A stretch of 64,000 bases of DNA from AP-15 sp963789025 (GTDB taxonomy: Bacteria; Pseudomonadota; Alphaproteobacteria; ATCC43930; CGMCC-115725), in the NCBI GenBank assembly GCA_963789025.1, contig CAWBIT010000002.1, positions 56,881-120,880 of the forward strand, read 5' to 3'. Below the pieces are notes generated by a model, which was not told the origin of the DNA, ran no database searches, and saw only the letters and a list, made by a program, of their open reading frames with translations. The position numbers and the translations under genes were made by a program. Of the stretch, positions 51,722 to 60,805 are shown one piece after another. Within the stretch, counting starts at the first letter, position 1. Every line of letters begins with the position of its first letter.

Positions 51722-52930
51722 ATGAGAGACCTGACCGGTGGGGTACGCTTCCACCTGCAGGGGAAACCCAGCGCGGGCGCGCGGCGCGCCTGCGCAATCG
51801 CCGCAGCACTAGCGGCCTCGGTCACGGGCGAAACGGCCGGCGCCGCGACGCTCGACCATGCGCCTTACGGCACGACGCAAGGCGGGCAGGCGGTCGAGAT
51901 CTTCACGATGACCAACGACCACGGCCTGCGCGTGCGTTTCCTGAGCCTGGGCGGCGTCATTACCGAAATCGACGTCCCCGACCGCACCGGTCGGCTCGAC
52001 GACATCGTGCTCGGCCTCAACAATTTGCGGGAATACGAGACGCTGCCCGGCCATTTCGGCGCAATTACCGGCCGCTACGCCAATCGCATAGGCGGTGCGC
52101 AGTTCACCTTGGGCGGCCAGACATACCATCTCATCGCCAACAATGGCCCCAACACGCTGCATGGCGGCCCTAACGCGCTCGATCGTCAGGTCTGGACAGT
52201 AACGCCGCTGACCGTGCCGAACGGGGTCGCGGCAACGCTCAGCTATATCAGCCCGGATGGCGATCAGAACTTTCCCGGCACACTGACCACGCACGTCACT
52301 TATACGCTGACCAATGACGATGTATTGCAGATCGCCTATGTCGCGAGCACCGACAAGGATACGGTGATCAACTTCACCAACCATTCCTATTTCAACTTGG
52401 CCGGCAACGGGTCCGGTTCGGTTTCAGATCAGACATTGCTGGTGAACGCCGACCGCTATACCCCGACCGGACCCGATCAGATCCCCAGCGGCGAGATCGC
52501 GCCGGTCGAAGGCACACCGCTCGACTTCCGGCAGATGATGCCGATCGGCGCCCGGCTGCACAGTGCGTTCCAGCAGATGGTCTATGCGCATGGCTATGAC
52601 CACAATTTCGTGCTGAACAGAGGCCCCGGCGACGGCGTGACGTTTGCCGCGCGCGGCTATGACCCGCGCACCGGCCGCGTCATCGATTGTTTCACCACCG
52701 AGCCTGGAGTGCAGGTCTACACCAGCAACGGCATGAACGGCTCGGTGGTCGGCTCCTCCGGCACGACCTACCGCCAGACCGAGGGGTTCACGCTCGAGAC
52801 GCAGCATTTCCCGGACAGCCCCAACAAGCCCAATTTTCCGACGACGGTGTTGAAGCCGGGACAGGATTTTCGCTCGACGACAATATTCCGCTTTGCGACC
52901 GACGCGCCCCTGCCGCCGATGCCCCGCTGA
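51722..52930 (+). CDS. galM: Aldose 1-epimerase (galactose mutarotase), exported
   Basis: A 402-residue mutarotase. A signal-like N-terminus (RRACAIAAALAASVTGETAGAA) suggests periplasmic location. The beta-sandwich fold shows LRVRFLSLGGVITEIDVPD, GRYANRIGGAQFTLGGQTY, the catalytic histidines in NNGPNTLHGGPNALDRQVW and INFTNHSYFNLAGNG, and glutamate in TTEPGVQVYTSNGMNGS-type context. It interconverts anomers of hexoses. Fifteen bases after the MFS gene, so probably co-transcribed. Confidence 0.92.
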   Translation: MRDLTGGVRFHLQGKPSAGARRACAIAAALAASVTGETAGAATLDHAPYGTTQGGQAVEIFTMTNDHGLRVRFLSLGGVITEIDVPDRTGRLDDIVLGLNNLREYETLPGHFGAITGRYANRIGGAQFTLGGQTYHLIANNGPNTLHGGPNALDRQVWTVTPLTVPNGVAATLSYISPDGDQNFPGTLTTHVTYTLTNDDVLQIAYVASTDKDTVINFTNHSYFNLAGNGSGSVSDQTLLVNADRYTPTGPDQIPSGEIAPVEGTPLDFRQMMPIGARLHSAFQQMVYAHGYDHNFVLNRGPGDGVTFAARGYDPRTGRVIDCFTTEPGVQVYTSNGMNGSVVGSSGTTYRQTEGFTLETQHFPDSPNKPNFPTTVLKPGQDFRSTTIFRFATDAPLPPMPR

Positions 52931-52939
52931 GGGCGGGCG

Positions 52940-53899
52940 TCAGGCGGCGGTCTTGACGAGCTTGTGGATGACCCGCAGACGCTTGGGCGGCGGCTCCTTG
53001 GAAAAGCGCGGCCAGGTCCGGCCCGACAATTCACCGACATAGATGTTGCCGTGCCCGTCGACGGCGATGCCGTGCGGCGAGGTGAACTGGCCGGGAGCGA
53101 GCCCGGTATGCATTTTGCCGAGCCGGGCGAGCACCTTGCCTTTTGAGGTATGAATGCTGACGCGCGGGCCGATGTTGGGCCAATCCTTGTTGATCTCGCC
53201 GGATGGGCCGCCTTCGCCGATGTAGAAAAGCGGGTCGCGGCCGGTCGCCATGCACATGCCGTTCGGCCGGTGCAGATTGTTCCACTGGGTCTCGAACTTG
53301 CCGTTGCCGTCGAACACCTGCACCCGGTGGTTTTCGCGATCGGCGACATAGACCCAGCCGTCGTGGTCGCAGCAGATGTTGTGCGGAATATTGAACTGGC
53401 CGGGGTCTGTGCCCGGCTCGCCCCATGACATCAGGAGGTTACCGTCCGCAGTGTACTTGTGGATGCGGGCATTGCCGTAGCCGTCCGAGACGTAGAGATC
53501 GCCCTGCGGCGACAAGGCCGTGTGGGTACAGCGGTGGAATGGCTCGCCGCTCATAAAGGGCTTGGGCTCGCCCGGGATGCCGAGCGTCATCAGCACCTTG
53601 CCGTCGAGCGTGCATTTGCGCACCGTGTGGTCGCCGTCATCGGTCAGCCAGATCGTGTCGTCCCGCCCCATATGGACGCCATGCGGCCGGTGAAAGACCC
53701 CTTCGCCCCAGGTCCGCAGGAGATTGCCTTCGGCATCGAAGACGGCGACCGGATGCTCGCCGCGATTGAAGGCATAGACCCGATTTTGCCGGTCGACGCC
53801 GACCGCGGCGCAGTCCCCCAAGGTGATTTGGTCCGGCACCTTCGCCCAATTCTCGTTAACCTCGAAGGCGTACTCGCCGCTTCCGAGCTGAACCGCCAT
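52940..53899 (-). CDS. NHL-repeat beta-propeller protein (peptidyl-amidating-lyase-like)
   Basis: A 319-residue six-bladed propeller built from NHL repeats, for example HRPHGVHMGRDDTIWLTDDG, FNIPHNICCDHDGWVYVADR and FTSPHGIAVDGHGNIYVGEL. The order resembles peptidyl-alpha-hydroxyglycine alpha-amidating lyase relatives. No signal peptide is visible, so it may be cytoplasmic. It might be a lactonase-type hydrolase or a binding protein. It lies convergent with galM and divergent from an amidohydrolase gene, suggesting a shared catabolic theme but no proof. Confidence 0.85.
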   Translation of the reverse strand: MAVQLGSGEYAFEVNENWAKVPDQITLGDCAAVGVDRQNRVYAFNRGEHPVAVFDAEGNLLRTWGEGVFHRPHGVHMGRDDTIWLTDDGDHTVRKCTLDGKVLMTLGIPGEPKPFMSGEPFHRCTHTALSPQGDLYVSDGYGNARIHKYTADGNLLMSWGEPGTDPGQFNIPHNICCDHDGWVYVADRENHRVQVFDGNGKFETQWNNLHRPNGMCMATGRDPLFYIGEGGPSGEINKDWPNIGPRVSIHTSKGKVLARLGKMHTGLAPGQFTSPHGIAVDGHGNIYVGELSGRTWPRFSKEPPPKRLRVIHKLVKTAA

Positions 53900-54060
53900 G
53901 CGTCCTCTCCCTCGCGCCTTAATGTTGGCCGGGAGGCATCATAGGCACGGAAACGCAGATCAGGCGAGCGCCGCGCGCGGGCTTATTGCTGTAGCGCTGA
54001 TAGTCAGTCAGCCTTACGATGTGGTGCGATATTCTGCGGAGAAGTACGAGGAAGTCGATC

Positions 54061-55209
54061 ATGCCAGAAAAGCTGATCTCCGGTGACAACCACATCGATC
54101 TGACCTACCTGCCGCGCGACCTGTGGTCGTCGGAGGCGCCGAACAAATGGAAATTGCTGGCGCCCCGCGTCGAGGAGATGGATGACGGTCTCCACTGGTT
54201 TGTCGACGCCCAAGACCGAGGGATGTGGAACGGTATTGGCCCGGGATTCCTGCCGTATCAGAAGGGGATGTTCGGCCATATCGACGAGATGAAGGATCTC
54301 GGTTTCGAATGGAATTCCCAACCCGGCGCCAAGCCTCGGCCGACCACCCCCGAATTGCGCCTCGCCGATCTCGATCGTGACGGCCTCGCTGCCGAGATCA
54401 TCTATGGCTGCCTGATGATCAACGATCTGATCGGCGACGCGGGACTGCGCGCCTGGGCCGACAAGACCTACAACGACTGGGTCGCCGATTTCGCCAAGCG
54501 CTCCGACCCGAACCGCGTGTTCCCGCTGGCGATCGTCCCGAACACCGACCCGGGCGAGGCGGCCGCCGAGGTCCGGCGTTGCGCCAAGATGGGGCTGCGC
54601 GGCGGCGATCTCGCCTTCAAGCGGATGACCCCGCCGCTCTATACCCACGAATGGTATCCCCTGTGGGAGGCGGCGGCGCAGTGCCGGTTCCCGATCTCGT
54701 TCCACTCGACCGGCTTCAAGGCGTTGCGCGCGCCCGACACGCCGGAGATGGAAAAGCAGTATTTCACCCAATGGCGGCTGGTGCGCTCGGCCCTCTTCCA
54801 GCTCGACACGATGGAGGTGCTGGTTTCACTGTTGGCCTCGGGCGCCTGCGAGAAATATCCCGATTTCAATTTCGTGCTCGGCGAGTCGGGGGTCACCTGG
54901 CTGCCCTATGTCTTCGACCGCCTCGACACCGAGTATGCGGACCGCGCGAGGAGCCTCAATTTCAAACTCAAGCCGAGCGACTATTTCCGCCGCCAGGGCT
55001 ACGTCACCTATCAGCAGGACCAGTACCTCGACCCGATCATCCCGCTGATCGGCGAGGACAACATCATCTGGGGCGCCGACTACCCGCACCCCGACTGCAT
55101 CTGGCCCGACTCGCAGCGCGTGCTCGACAAGAACCTCGCCGCGATCTCGCCGAGCGTGCGCCGCAAAATCACCAGCGAAAACGTGACCCGCCTCTACCAC
55201 CTCAATTAA
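54061..55209 (+). CDS. Amidohydrolase-2 family metal-dependent hydrolase
   Basis: A 382-residue TIM-barrel enzyme. The first metal-binding motif is SGDNHIDL near the N-terminus, followed by a histidine in FPISFHSTGFKALR and the aspartate in IIWGADYPHPDCIWPDSQ. This pattern is typical of the amidohydrolase-2 branch that includes decarboxylases of aromatic acids. Substrate unknown. ATG 54061 (MPEKLISGD) is chosen with GAGGAAG upstream. It is divergent from the NHL-repeat gene. Confidence 0.9.
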   Translation: MPEKLISGDNHIDLTYLPRDLWSSEAPNKWKLLAPRVEEMDDGLHWFVDAQDRGMWNGIGPGFLPYQKGMFGHIDEMKDLGFEWNSQPGAKPRPTTPELRLADLDRDGLAAEIIYGCLMINDLIGDAGLRAWADKTYNDWVADFAKRSDPNRVFPLAIVPNTDPGEAAAEVRRCAKMGLRGGDLAFKRMTPPLYTHEWYPLWEAAAQCRFPISFHSTGFKALRAPDTPEMEKQYFTQWRLVRSALFQLDTMEVLVSLLASGACEKYPDFNFVLGESGVTWLPYVFDRLDTEYADRARSLNFKLKPSDYFRRQGYVTYQQDQYLDPIIPLIGEDNIIWGADYPHPDCIWPDSQRVLDKNLAAISPSVRRKITSENVTRLYHLN

Positions 55210-55306
55210 CGAGAGGCGGTCGCCGCCTCTCGTCATGCCCGCGTACGCGGGCATCCAGGGTGGGCAGAGCCGTACCGGTGGCCCTGGGCCCCCGCTTTCG
55301 CGGCTG

Positions 55307-55741
55307 TCAGCAAATTGGCCAATCCGGCTGTAGTGAGGTAGTGCGTGCTTCGAGACGCGCCCTGCGGGCGCTCCTCAGCATGAGGTAAGTCCTTATTGGC
55401 ATTAAGAAATCCTCATCCTGAGGAGGCCGCAAAGCGGCCGTCTCGAAGGACGCACGATGCCGATCCAGCCATATCGCCGATTTCCTGACAGCCTCTTGCG
55501 CGGGGGTGACGTCAGGGTGAGTCTCGACCCGCGGCTCAAAGGCGTATTCTGTAGCGTCAGCGGGCAACGCGGTTCCCTCTGCCGGAGAGGCGAGATCGGC
55601 AAACCCGAGCTCATCGTCGCTCAGCACAGTGATCGAGCCCTTCGGCGACAGGTTCGGCTTGCCGTCGGGGGTAACAGTCGCCGCGTAACAGAGCTGAATG
55701 TCGGTGACGACGCGCTTCATCTCTTCGGTCAGGATACCCAT
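55307..55741 (-). pseudogene. Truncated PPOX-type flavin-binding protein
   Basis: The first 50 codons (MGILTEEMKRVVTDIQLCYA, PDGKPNLSPKGSITVLSDDE) are the N-terminus of a pyridoxamine-5'-phosphate-oxidase-like FMN protein. After DLASP the expected flavin-binding continuation is missing. The rest of the frame is unrelated sequence, partly encoded by the dispersed repeat at 55341-55454. The gene was therefore cut by a rearrangement and its 3' end replaced. Confidence 0.7.
55341..55454. repeat. Dispersed palindromic repeat, family D, copy 2
   Basis: Arms GTGCGTGCTTCGAGACGCG and CGTCTCGAAGGACGCAC with inner CCTCAGCATGAGG and CCTCATCCTGAGG. It can form a long cruciform and supplies the 3' end of the truncated PPOX-type frame. 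Confidence 0.85.
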
Positions 55742-55883
55742 GATTTCTCCTTGAATTCATTCACTCATGCTTATCCGGATGTTACCAATGGCCGTTTTGA
55801 AGCCGCATCGGAAAGCAAGGTAAAGAATGCAAAAAGCATGGGTGCGAGAACGGTCCTCGTGCCAAGCGAGGGCTGGGATTGCG

Positions 55884-56801
55884 CTAGGGCGATGTGACCA
55901 CGAAGCCGGCGCGCGGAAAATGGACACAGACCTCGCCGATCGCGGGATCGCTGCGCCGGATGACGATCTCATGTATGCCCGACGTAACCAATTCGCCGAT
56001 GACAGGATCGCGTCCGGTATCGTCCGGAGTAACGCTGACGACTCGGCCAGGCTTCCGGCCGATGGGATCTTTCGCGTCAGTGGATGCTTTAGCGATTGAG
56101 GTAGCGGTTCTGGCCACATCGAGCGCTTGTTCGGAGGTCATTGGGCTCCGTCTGCCGTGGCCGATTGCGGCAACCCGCTCGGCCCAGCTCAGCAGCCTTG
56201 GAAAGCCATCGAGCGGCGCGGCTGTTAGTCCGAAATTTTGTTTCAAGAACCAAATCGGATGGTAGGCGGCGAGGTCGGCAAGGCTAGCGGCGGAGCCCTG
56301 CAAAAATGATCGACTGTCAGCCAGGCTCTGGTCTAGCCAATCGAAATGCGCGCGCAGCTGATCGAGCAGGTTCGGCACTGCCGCCATCATTGCGGCGGGG
56401 TCTATATTTCGGCCGGAGAATTTGGCTCGGTCTTCAAGAAATCCCTCGGGCAACGCGTCGGGCTTCTTCGCGAATGCCATGCTGACAGCTGGGCTGAACG
56501 TTGTCTTCTCGGCCCACCAGGCAAGCGCGTCGGCCGCGCCGCGGCCGGCTGGATAAAAGCTCGGGGTGGGGTGCCGGCGCTCGAGTTCGCGCATGATCAA
56601 CTGGCTATCGCAATAGATGTCCGCGCCGATCTGCAACACCGGCGTTTTACGGTAGCCTCCTGTCAGCGCCGTCAGGTCGGGTTTTGGCATAATCACGGGG
56701 ATCTCCACCGATCCCCATGCCAGGCCCTTGAGACCAAGACCAATCCGAACTTTCTCCGAATAGGGAGAGATCTCGTAGTGGTGCAGGATGATATCGGTCA
56801 T
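55884..56801 (-). CDS. Glutathione S-transferase family protein with extra C-terminal domain
   Basis: A 305-residue protein. The N-terminal thioredoxin fold has HHYEISPYSEKVRIGLGLKG with a serine at the usual active-site position, and RKTPVLQIGADIYCDSQLIM with the glutathione-contacting segment. A helical GST domain follows (SFLQGSAASLADLAAYHPIW). The last 90 residues (RVVSVTPDDTGRDPVIGELV onward) form an extra small beta-like domain not found in simple GSTs. It may conjugate or isomerise an unknown compound. It is divergent from a LysR gene with a shared palindrome, so it is probably its target. Confidence 0.88.
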   Translation of the reverse strand: MTDIILHHYEISPYSEKVRIGLGLKGLAWGSVEIPVIMPKPDLTALTGGYRKTPVLQIGADIYCDSQLIMRELERRHPTPSFYPAGRGAADALAWWAEKTTFSPAVSMAFAKKPDALPEGFLEDRAKFSGRNIDPAAMMAAVPNLLDQLRAHFDWLDQSLADSRSFLQGSAASLADLAAYHPIWFLKQNFGLTAAPLDGFPRLLSWAERVAAIGHGRRSPMTSEQALDVARTATSIAKASTDAKDPIGRKPGRVVSVTPDDTGRDPVIGELVTSGIHEIVIRRSDPAIGEVCVHFPRAGFVVTSP

Positions 56802-56885
56802 CGAGACGGCCTCGTTTTGGAATAGTGCGTCCCCTGGATATCAAGTGCGGGTATCGGACCAGCAAGCGATAGATTTGGTGGGTAG

Positions 56886-56902
56886 GTTTAGCTGTGCTAA
56901 AC
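56886..56902. promoter_or_regulatory. LysR-type operator palindrome
   Basis: GTTTAGC-TGT-GCTAAAC is a perfect inverted repeat containing the T-N11-A pattern of LysR boxes. It lies 7 bp upstream of the LysR start and 84 bp from the GST start, in the shared spacer. Confidence 0.65.
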
Positions 56903-56909
56903 TCGCATC

Positions 56910-57800
56910 ATGATCAGACGCTTCGCGCTGCTGCAGACGTTCGTCGCCGTGGCGCGCGCCGGAAAGATGAAGCGAGCCGCCAATGAGTTGGCGTTGACGC
57001 CGGGCGCGGTCAGTCAACGCATTCGCCAGCTTGAGGAGATGGCTGGACGCCGGCTGTTTAATCGGGTCCCCGCTGGTGTCGAACTCAACGCTGCCGGTGA
57101 AGCCATGTTTACCGCGCTTGCCGAGCCCTTTCGTGCGATCGAAGCGGTCGATCGCGAACTCGGCGGCCCGTCATCGAGCCGTGTGACGATGAGTACGATG
57201 CCGTCATTCGCGGCGACTTGGCTGGTGCCACGACTCGCGATGTTCGCGCAACGTTATCCCGATATTGAAATTGCCGTGGAGACGGGCACCCGCCCGGTCG
57301 ATCTGAGGCGAGAGCCGATCGATTTGGCAATCCGGCATGGGTTGGGAAAGTACCCTGGCTTTGAAGCCACTTGGCTCGTTGCTCCCGAACTCATTGTCGT
57401 CGCGAGCCCCGACCTGCTTAAAGACCGTGCCCCCCTCAAGGGGCCGGCCGATTGCCTGGCATTTCCTCTGCTCCACGACTTCAATCGCCAGGACTGGCCA
57501 CTTTGGTTCGAAGCCCATGGCGTAGCCGCGCCGAACTGTAAAAAGGGCCCAGCGTTTTCGGAAAGCCACCTGATTGTGCGCGCGGCTGTCGCGGGACAAG
57601 GGTTGGCGCTAGTGCGGGATATTTACGCCGAGGACGACCTTCGATCGAAGAAGCTGGTAAAGCCGCTCACGGTGAATTGGCCTGTGCAATTCGCTTATTA
57701 CGTGGTCGCGACATCCGAAACGCTGCAAAAGCCTGCGGTCCGGCGATTTAGGGATTGGTTAATCGAAGAGGCGCGACACAAAATCTCGTCGCCCACCTGA
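56910..57800 (+). CDS. LysR family transcriptional regulator
   Basis: A 296-residue LysR-type regulator of the GcvA-like branch. The N-terminal winged helix-turn-helix is FVAVARAGKMKRAANELALT and GAVSQRIRQLEEMAGRRLFN. The effector-binding domain follows, with VTMSTMPSFAATWLVPRLAM and the typical IEIAVETGTRPVDL strand. It is divergent from the GST gene and probably controls it and itself through the palindrome between them. The inducer is unknown. Confidence 0.93.
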   Translation: MIRRFALLQTFVAVARAGKMKRAANELALTPGAVSQRIRQLEEMAGRRLFNRVPAGVELNAAGEAMFTALAEPFRAIEAVDRELGGPSSSRVTMSTMPSFAATWLVPRLAMFAQRYPDIEIAVETGTRPVDLRREPIDLAIRHGLGKYPGFEATWLVAPELIVVASPDLLKDRAPLKGPADCLAFPLLHDFNRQDWPLWFEAHGVAAPNCKKGPAFSESHLIVRAAVAGQGLALVRDIYAEDDLRSKKLVKPLTVNWPVQFAYYVVATSETLQKPAVRRFRDWLIEEARHKISSPT

Positions 57801-57904
57801 CGAAGTCGGGTTCTCCCACTGCCACTCGAATGGCCGCTTTCGACGCATCGGCGTCCTGCCTACAGGCCCCAAGGAAGGTCTGAGACCGTGGTGAAAGCAG
57901 CCAC
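57801..57904. other. Spacer after the LysR gene, no gene seen
   Basis: About 100 bp with no recognisable feature; the composition is uniform GC-rich. Confidence 0.3.
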
Positions 57905-57997
57905 TCAATCCCGAACGGAGAGCGCTGCCGCTCGTGCCCCACAACGGTTCCACGGCTCCAGAAAGCGATCCACAAATGTGTCGTCGTAGCGCGCCAT
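57905..57997 (-). pseudogene. N-terminal remnant of a SnoaL/NTF2-like protein
   Basis: An ATG with AGGAG seven bases upstream opens a 30-codon frame, MARYDDTFVDRFLEPWNRCG, ending soon after. The first 18 residues match the opening helix of SnoaL/NTF2-like small proteins (F-x-D-x-W-N). A frame change around the NRC residues or a deletion has removed the rest. It lies 29 bp downstream of the alpha/beta hydrolase on the same strand. Confidence 0.4.
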
Positions 57998-58026
57998 TTC
58001 GGCTCCTCTCGATCTCCCGCAAGCAG

Positions 58027-58821
58027 TCAGCGAGGTACTGCGCCAGCGCCGACAAACTCGGCAACGGCGCGGGTAACGGCTTCGGGCTGCTCCAACAGCA
58101 GAAAGTGTCCCGCACGAGGCAGGTCGATAACCCGGACGCGCTCGCCGAATTGCTCGCGGAGCGCGTGGCCATTGCCCGGCGGAGCCGCTTCATCATCGAG
58201 CCCCTGGATCACGAGAAGCGGGGCTGTTCCGGCACCCCACCAATCTTCGAGCGCCATACCCCGGCTGGTCGCGAGGTGGGCGAGATGCACCGCCGGCCAG
58301 CATTCGACCTGCGCAAGTATTTTCGGATCCGACGCCGGCGACAGCCAGCGCGCCCCCAGCACGGTGACGCAATCGCTGCCGTTCATCTTGACTTCCGTAG
58401 CGTTGCGAAAGGACGTGCCTAGTGGCGTTGGGGGTCCGATGAGACCGCCCGCAGCAAGCAAAGTCACGCTGCGCACCAGCGAGGGCCGGTCCACCGCCAG
58501 GCAGCGAGCGACCCGATTGCCGAAGGCATGGCCGACGAGGTGCGCCGGACCGCAATCCACAGCTTCGAGGACCCCAGCCACATCGGCGGCCAAATCGTGC
58601 AATGTCGCGCCGTCGAGCGAGCCGCGACTCTCTCCAACGCCGCGCATATTGATGGAAATGGTCTGCAACCCTCGGGCAGCGAGCGCGCGCGCCAGGTCGT
58701 CAAAGTAACCGGTGCTGCAGCCGGCATTCGCGAGCAGCACGACCGGAGTGCCGGAACCGCAAAGAGTGCATTCGAGCGTCGCGCCGCCGACTTCGATGTT
58801 TCGGTGCTGCTGCAATCTCAC
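58027..58821 (-). CDS. Alpha/beta-fold hydrolase with alanine at the nucleophile position
   Basis: A 264-residue alpha/beta hydrolase. The oxyanion segment is PVVLLANAGCSTGYF, the nucleophile elbow reads GHAFGN where G-x-S-x-G is expected, the acid is likely in IQGLDDEAAPPG, and the base histidine in LPRAGHFLLLEQPEAV. The serine is replaced by alanine, as in some RutD-like relatives, so ordinary ester hydrolysis is doubtful. It may bind a ligand or act by another mechanism. No cofactor motifs are seen. Substrate unknown. Confidence 0.88.
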   Translation of the reverse strand: MRLQQHRNIEVGGATLECTLCGSGTPVVLLANAGCSTGYFDDLARALAARGLQTISINMRGVGESRGSLDGATLHDLAADVAGVLEAVDCGPAHLVGHAFGNRVARCLAVDRPSLVRSVTLLAAGGLIGPPTPLGTSFRNATEVKMNGSDCVTVLGARWLSPASDPKILAQVECWPAVHLAHLATSRGMALEDWWGAGTAPLLVIQGLDDEAAPPGNGHALREQFGERVRVIDLPRAGHFLLLEQPEAVTRAVAEFVGAGAVPR

Positions 58822-58911
58822 CTCCGCGTCTACCCGCGATCGGCACGCGCCTTCCTTTGGTCGCGGGTGCTGTTTCCCGCGAGCTGGCTAGCGTTAGGTG
58901 CCTAAAGCGTC

Positions 58912-59673
58912 TTGAAGCGGGCGATCACCGCCCTGCCTGCTGTCAGATGTAGGGGAAACGAGCCGCTATTGCTGGCCAAAACCGGACTCCATCCCCAAAA
59001 AACGTCTGGCCGGAGCGCGGCAGCGAGTATTATCGAGCGCCTGTCGATCGACTTTGCGGAATGTGATCGGGCGCGCTTGGCGCGAGACGCCGCTTATGAC
59101 GGGCGGTTCTATACCGGCGTCCGCACCACGGGCATCTATTGCCGTCCGGTCTGTCCGGTGCGCCCCGCCCAGTCGGCGAACGTTTCGTTCTTTCCGTCGG
59201 CCGCCGCGGCGGAGGCGGCCGGCTTCCGTCCGTGTCTGCGCTGCCGGCCCGAAACCGCTCCCTTTTGCAGCGCCTGGATCGGGAGCCGGGCGACCGTCGA
59301 GCGGGCGCTGCGGCTCATCGCCGAGGAGGGAGCACTCGATCAGGAGGGAGCCACTGTGGAGTGCCTGGCCCAGCGCCTCGGCGTGGGGTCAAGGCAGCTG
59401 ACGCGACTATTCGCGCGGTATCTCCAGGCTAGTCCTTCAAAAGCGGCAAGGACCGCACGCGTTCAGCGAGCCAAACGCCTCCTCGACGAGACCAGCCTGC
59501 CGATGACCGAAATCGCGATGCAGGCGGGCTTTGGCAGTCTGCGCCGGTTCAACTCCGTCTTTGCTGAAGTCTACGGCAGACCGCCGACCGAGATTCGCCG
59601 CACGCGCCGATCGGCCGGTAAGGAGGAACAAACGGTCGAGGAGGTCGCCAGCGGGAATAGCCTTACCCTGTAG
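58912..59673 (+). CDS. Ada-type methyl-accepting regulator with AraC helix-turn-helix
   Basis: A protein of about 253 residues. The N-terminal Ada zinc domain is complete: FYTGVRTTGIYCRPVCPVRP and GFRPCLRCRPE supply the four cysteines, one of which accepts methyl groups from DNA phosphotriesters. An AraC helix-turn-helix pair follows (LAQRLGVGSRQLTRLFARYL, MTEIAMQAGFGSLRRFNSVF). Relatives with this exact domain start usually continue into an AlkA-type glycosylase; here the protein ends shortly after the HTH. The start is uncertain: TTG at 58912 opens the frame, and the conserved part begins near residue 45. Confidence 0.83.
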   Translation: MKRAITALPAVRCRGNEPLLLAKTGLHPQKTSGRSAAASIIERLSIDFAECDRARLARDAAYDGRFYTGVRTTGIYCRPVCPVRPAQSANVSFFPSAAAAEAAGFRPCLRCRPETAPFCSAWIGSRATVERALRLIAEEGALDQEGATVECLAQRLGVGSRQLTRLFARYLQASPSKAARTARVQRAKRLLDETSLPMTEIAMQAGFGSLRRFNSVFAEVYGRPPTEIRRTRRSAGKEEQTVEEVASGNSLTL

Positions 59674-60121
59674 AAAACGAGCCCAGCACTTGGTTACAGC
59701 GAGCGAGACCAAGGTTCCATAGTCGTTTGGCCCGGCACGGCGGACGACTGTTTACGGCGCATTGCGGCCGTCAGCGATAACGGAAGGTCCTGCCCGATTA
59801 CGTTGAAGACCCGGCGGCAGACCCGGGGGGGGATGAGGCCGGGGAGCTGGCCAGGTGATTGACATTCCTGCTCCAGGTGGACGGGATTGCCTGCGGGCCA
59901 AAGATGAGCTTCACGAGTTTCCTGAGGTTCTGAGCGTGTGCGCAGGGGAATTGGTCACGGGCGCCACAGGGGCCGCGCAATCGAACAGCATGCAGCCCCA
60001 TCTCGATCCCGCAGATGGCCGATAGACCCGAATCACGGTTTACGGACACCCTGCCCTCATCCAGAAACCGTCGACTGCAACGCACTAGACTAGCGCGTAG
60101 AGAAATCTAATTATAACTCGA
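59674..60121. other. Spacer, no gene seen
   Basis: About 450 bp. A 95-codon minus frame (59798-60085) crosses it without recognisable features. No AlkA glycosylase sequence is found here, so the Ada protein is not simply frameshifted. A run of G (59822-59832) stands out. Confidence 0.4.
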
Positions 60122-60805
60122 TCAAAGTCGGGTGGCCTTATCAATACCTGCGCGGAACGCTGACCTAGCCTCCTCGTAGCGGCCGGATAGCAGCGCGGAT
60201 TTGATAGCAGCCGGTGCCCTATCCGGATGACCGGAATCAAACGGTGGTGCCGGGTCGTACTCGATCCCGAGCTGGATTGTCTGAGCAGTTGTCTCGCCGG
60301 CAAGTTCGGCAGCAACCGTGAGCCCAAAATCGATGCCGGAGGTGACGCCACCCGCGGTGATTACGTTGCCGTCTCTAACGACCCTGGCCTTCTCGTGGGT
60401 CGCCCCGACAAGAGGCAATAGATCAGTAAAGGCCCAATGGGTCGTTGCCCGCCGTCCTTTGAGTAACCCGGCCACACCCAAAATGAAGGCACCGGTGCAA
60501 ACCGACGTGACGTACTTTGCAGCACCCGCCTGCCGGCGGACGAACTCTATGGTTTCACGATCGCCGATCGCCTGGACGACACCGTAGCTTCCGCCGGGGA
60601 CGCAGAGCAAGTCGAGGGACGGACAGTTCGCAAAGGTGTGCGTTGGAACGAGGCCCAGCCCGCAATCGCTGGGCACCGGTGACCCCGATTTCGCGACGAT
60701 GTGGATCGCTGATTGGGGAAGGCGTGAAAGCACCTGTAGAGGCCCCGTGAAATCGAGCTGTGTCAAGTCGGGGAAGATGACAAAGCCAATATTGAAGAGC
60801 GACAT
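60122..60805 (-). CDS. DJ-1/PfpI family protein (isonitrile-hydratase-like)
   Basis: A 227-residue flavodoxin-like protein. FVIFPDLTQLDFTGPLQVLS opens the fold with the acidic residue, and the nucleophile cysteine is in YVTSVCTGAFILGVAGLL. A conserved HWAFTDLLP and GVTSGIDFGLTVAAELAGE follow. These features match the isonitrile hydratase/GATase1-like branch. ATG 60805 (MSLFNIGF) is chosen. It may hydrate isonitriles or act as a stress-response glyoxalase-type enzyme. Confidence 0.88.
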   Translation of the reverse strand: MSLFNIGFVIFPDLTQLDFTGPLQVLSRLPQSAIHIVAKSGSPVPSDCGLGLVPTHTFANCPSLDLLCVPGGSYGVVQAIGDRETIEFVRRQAGAAKYVTSVCTGAFILGVAGLLKGRRATTHWAFTDLLPLVGATHEKARVVRDGNVITAGGVTSGIDFGLTVAAELAGETTAQTIQLGIEYDPAPPFDSGHPDRAPAAIKSALLSGRYEEARSAFRAGIDKATRL

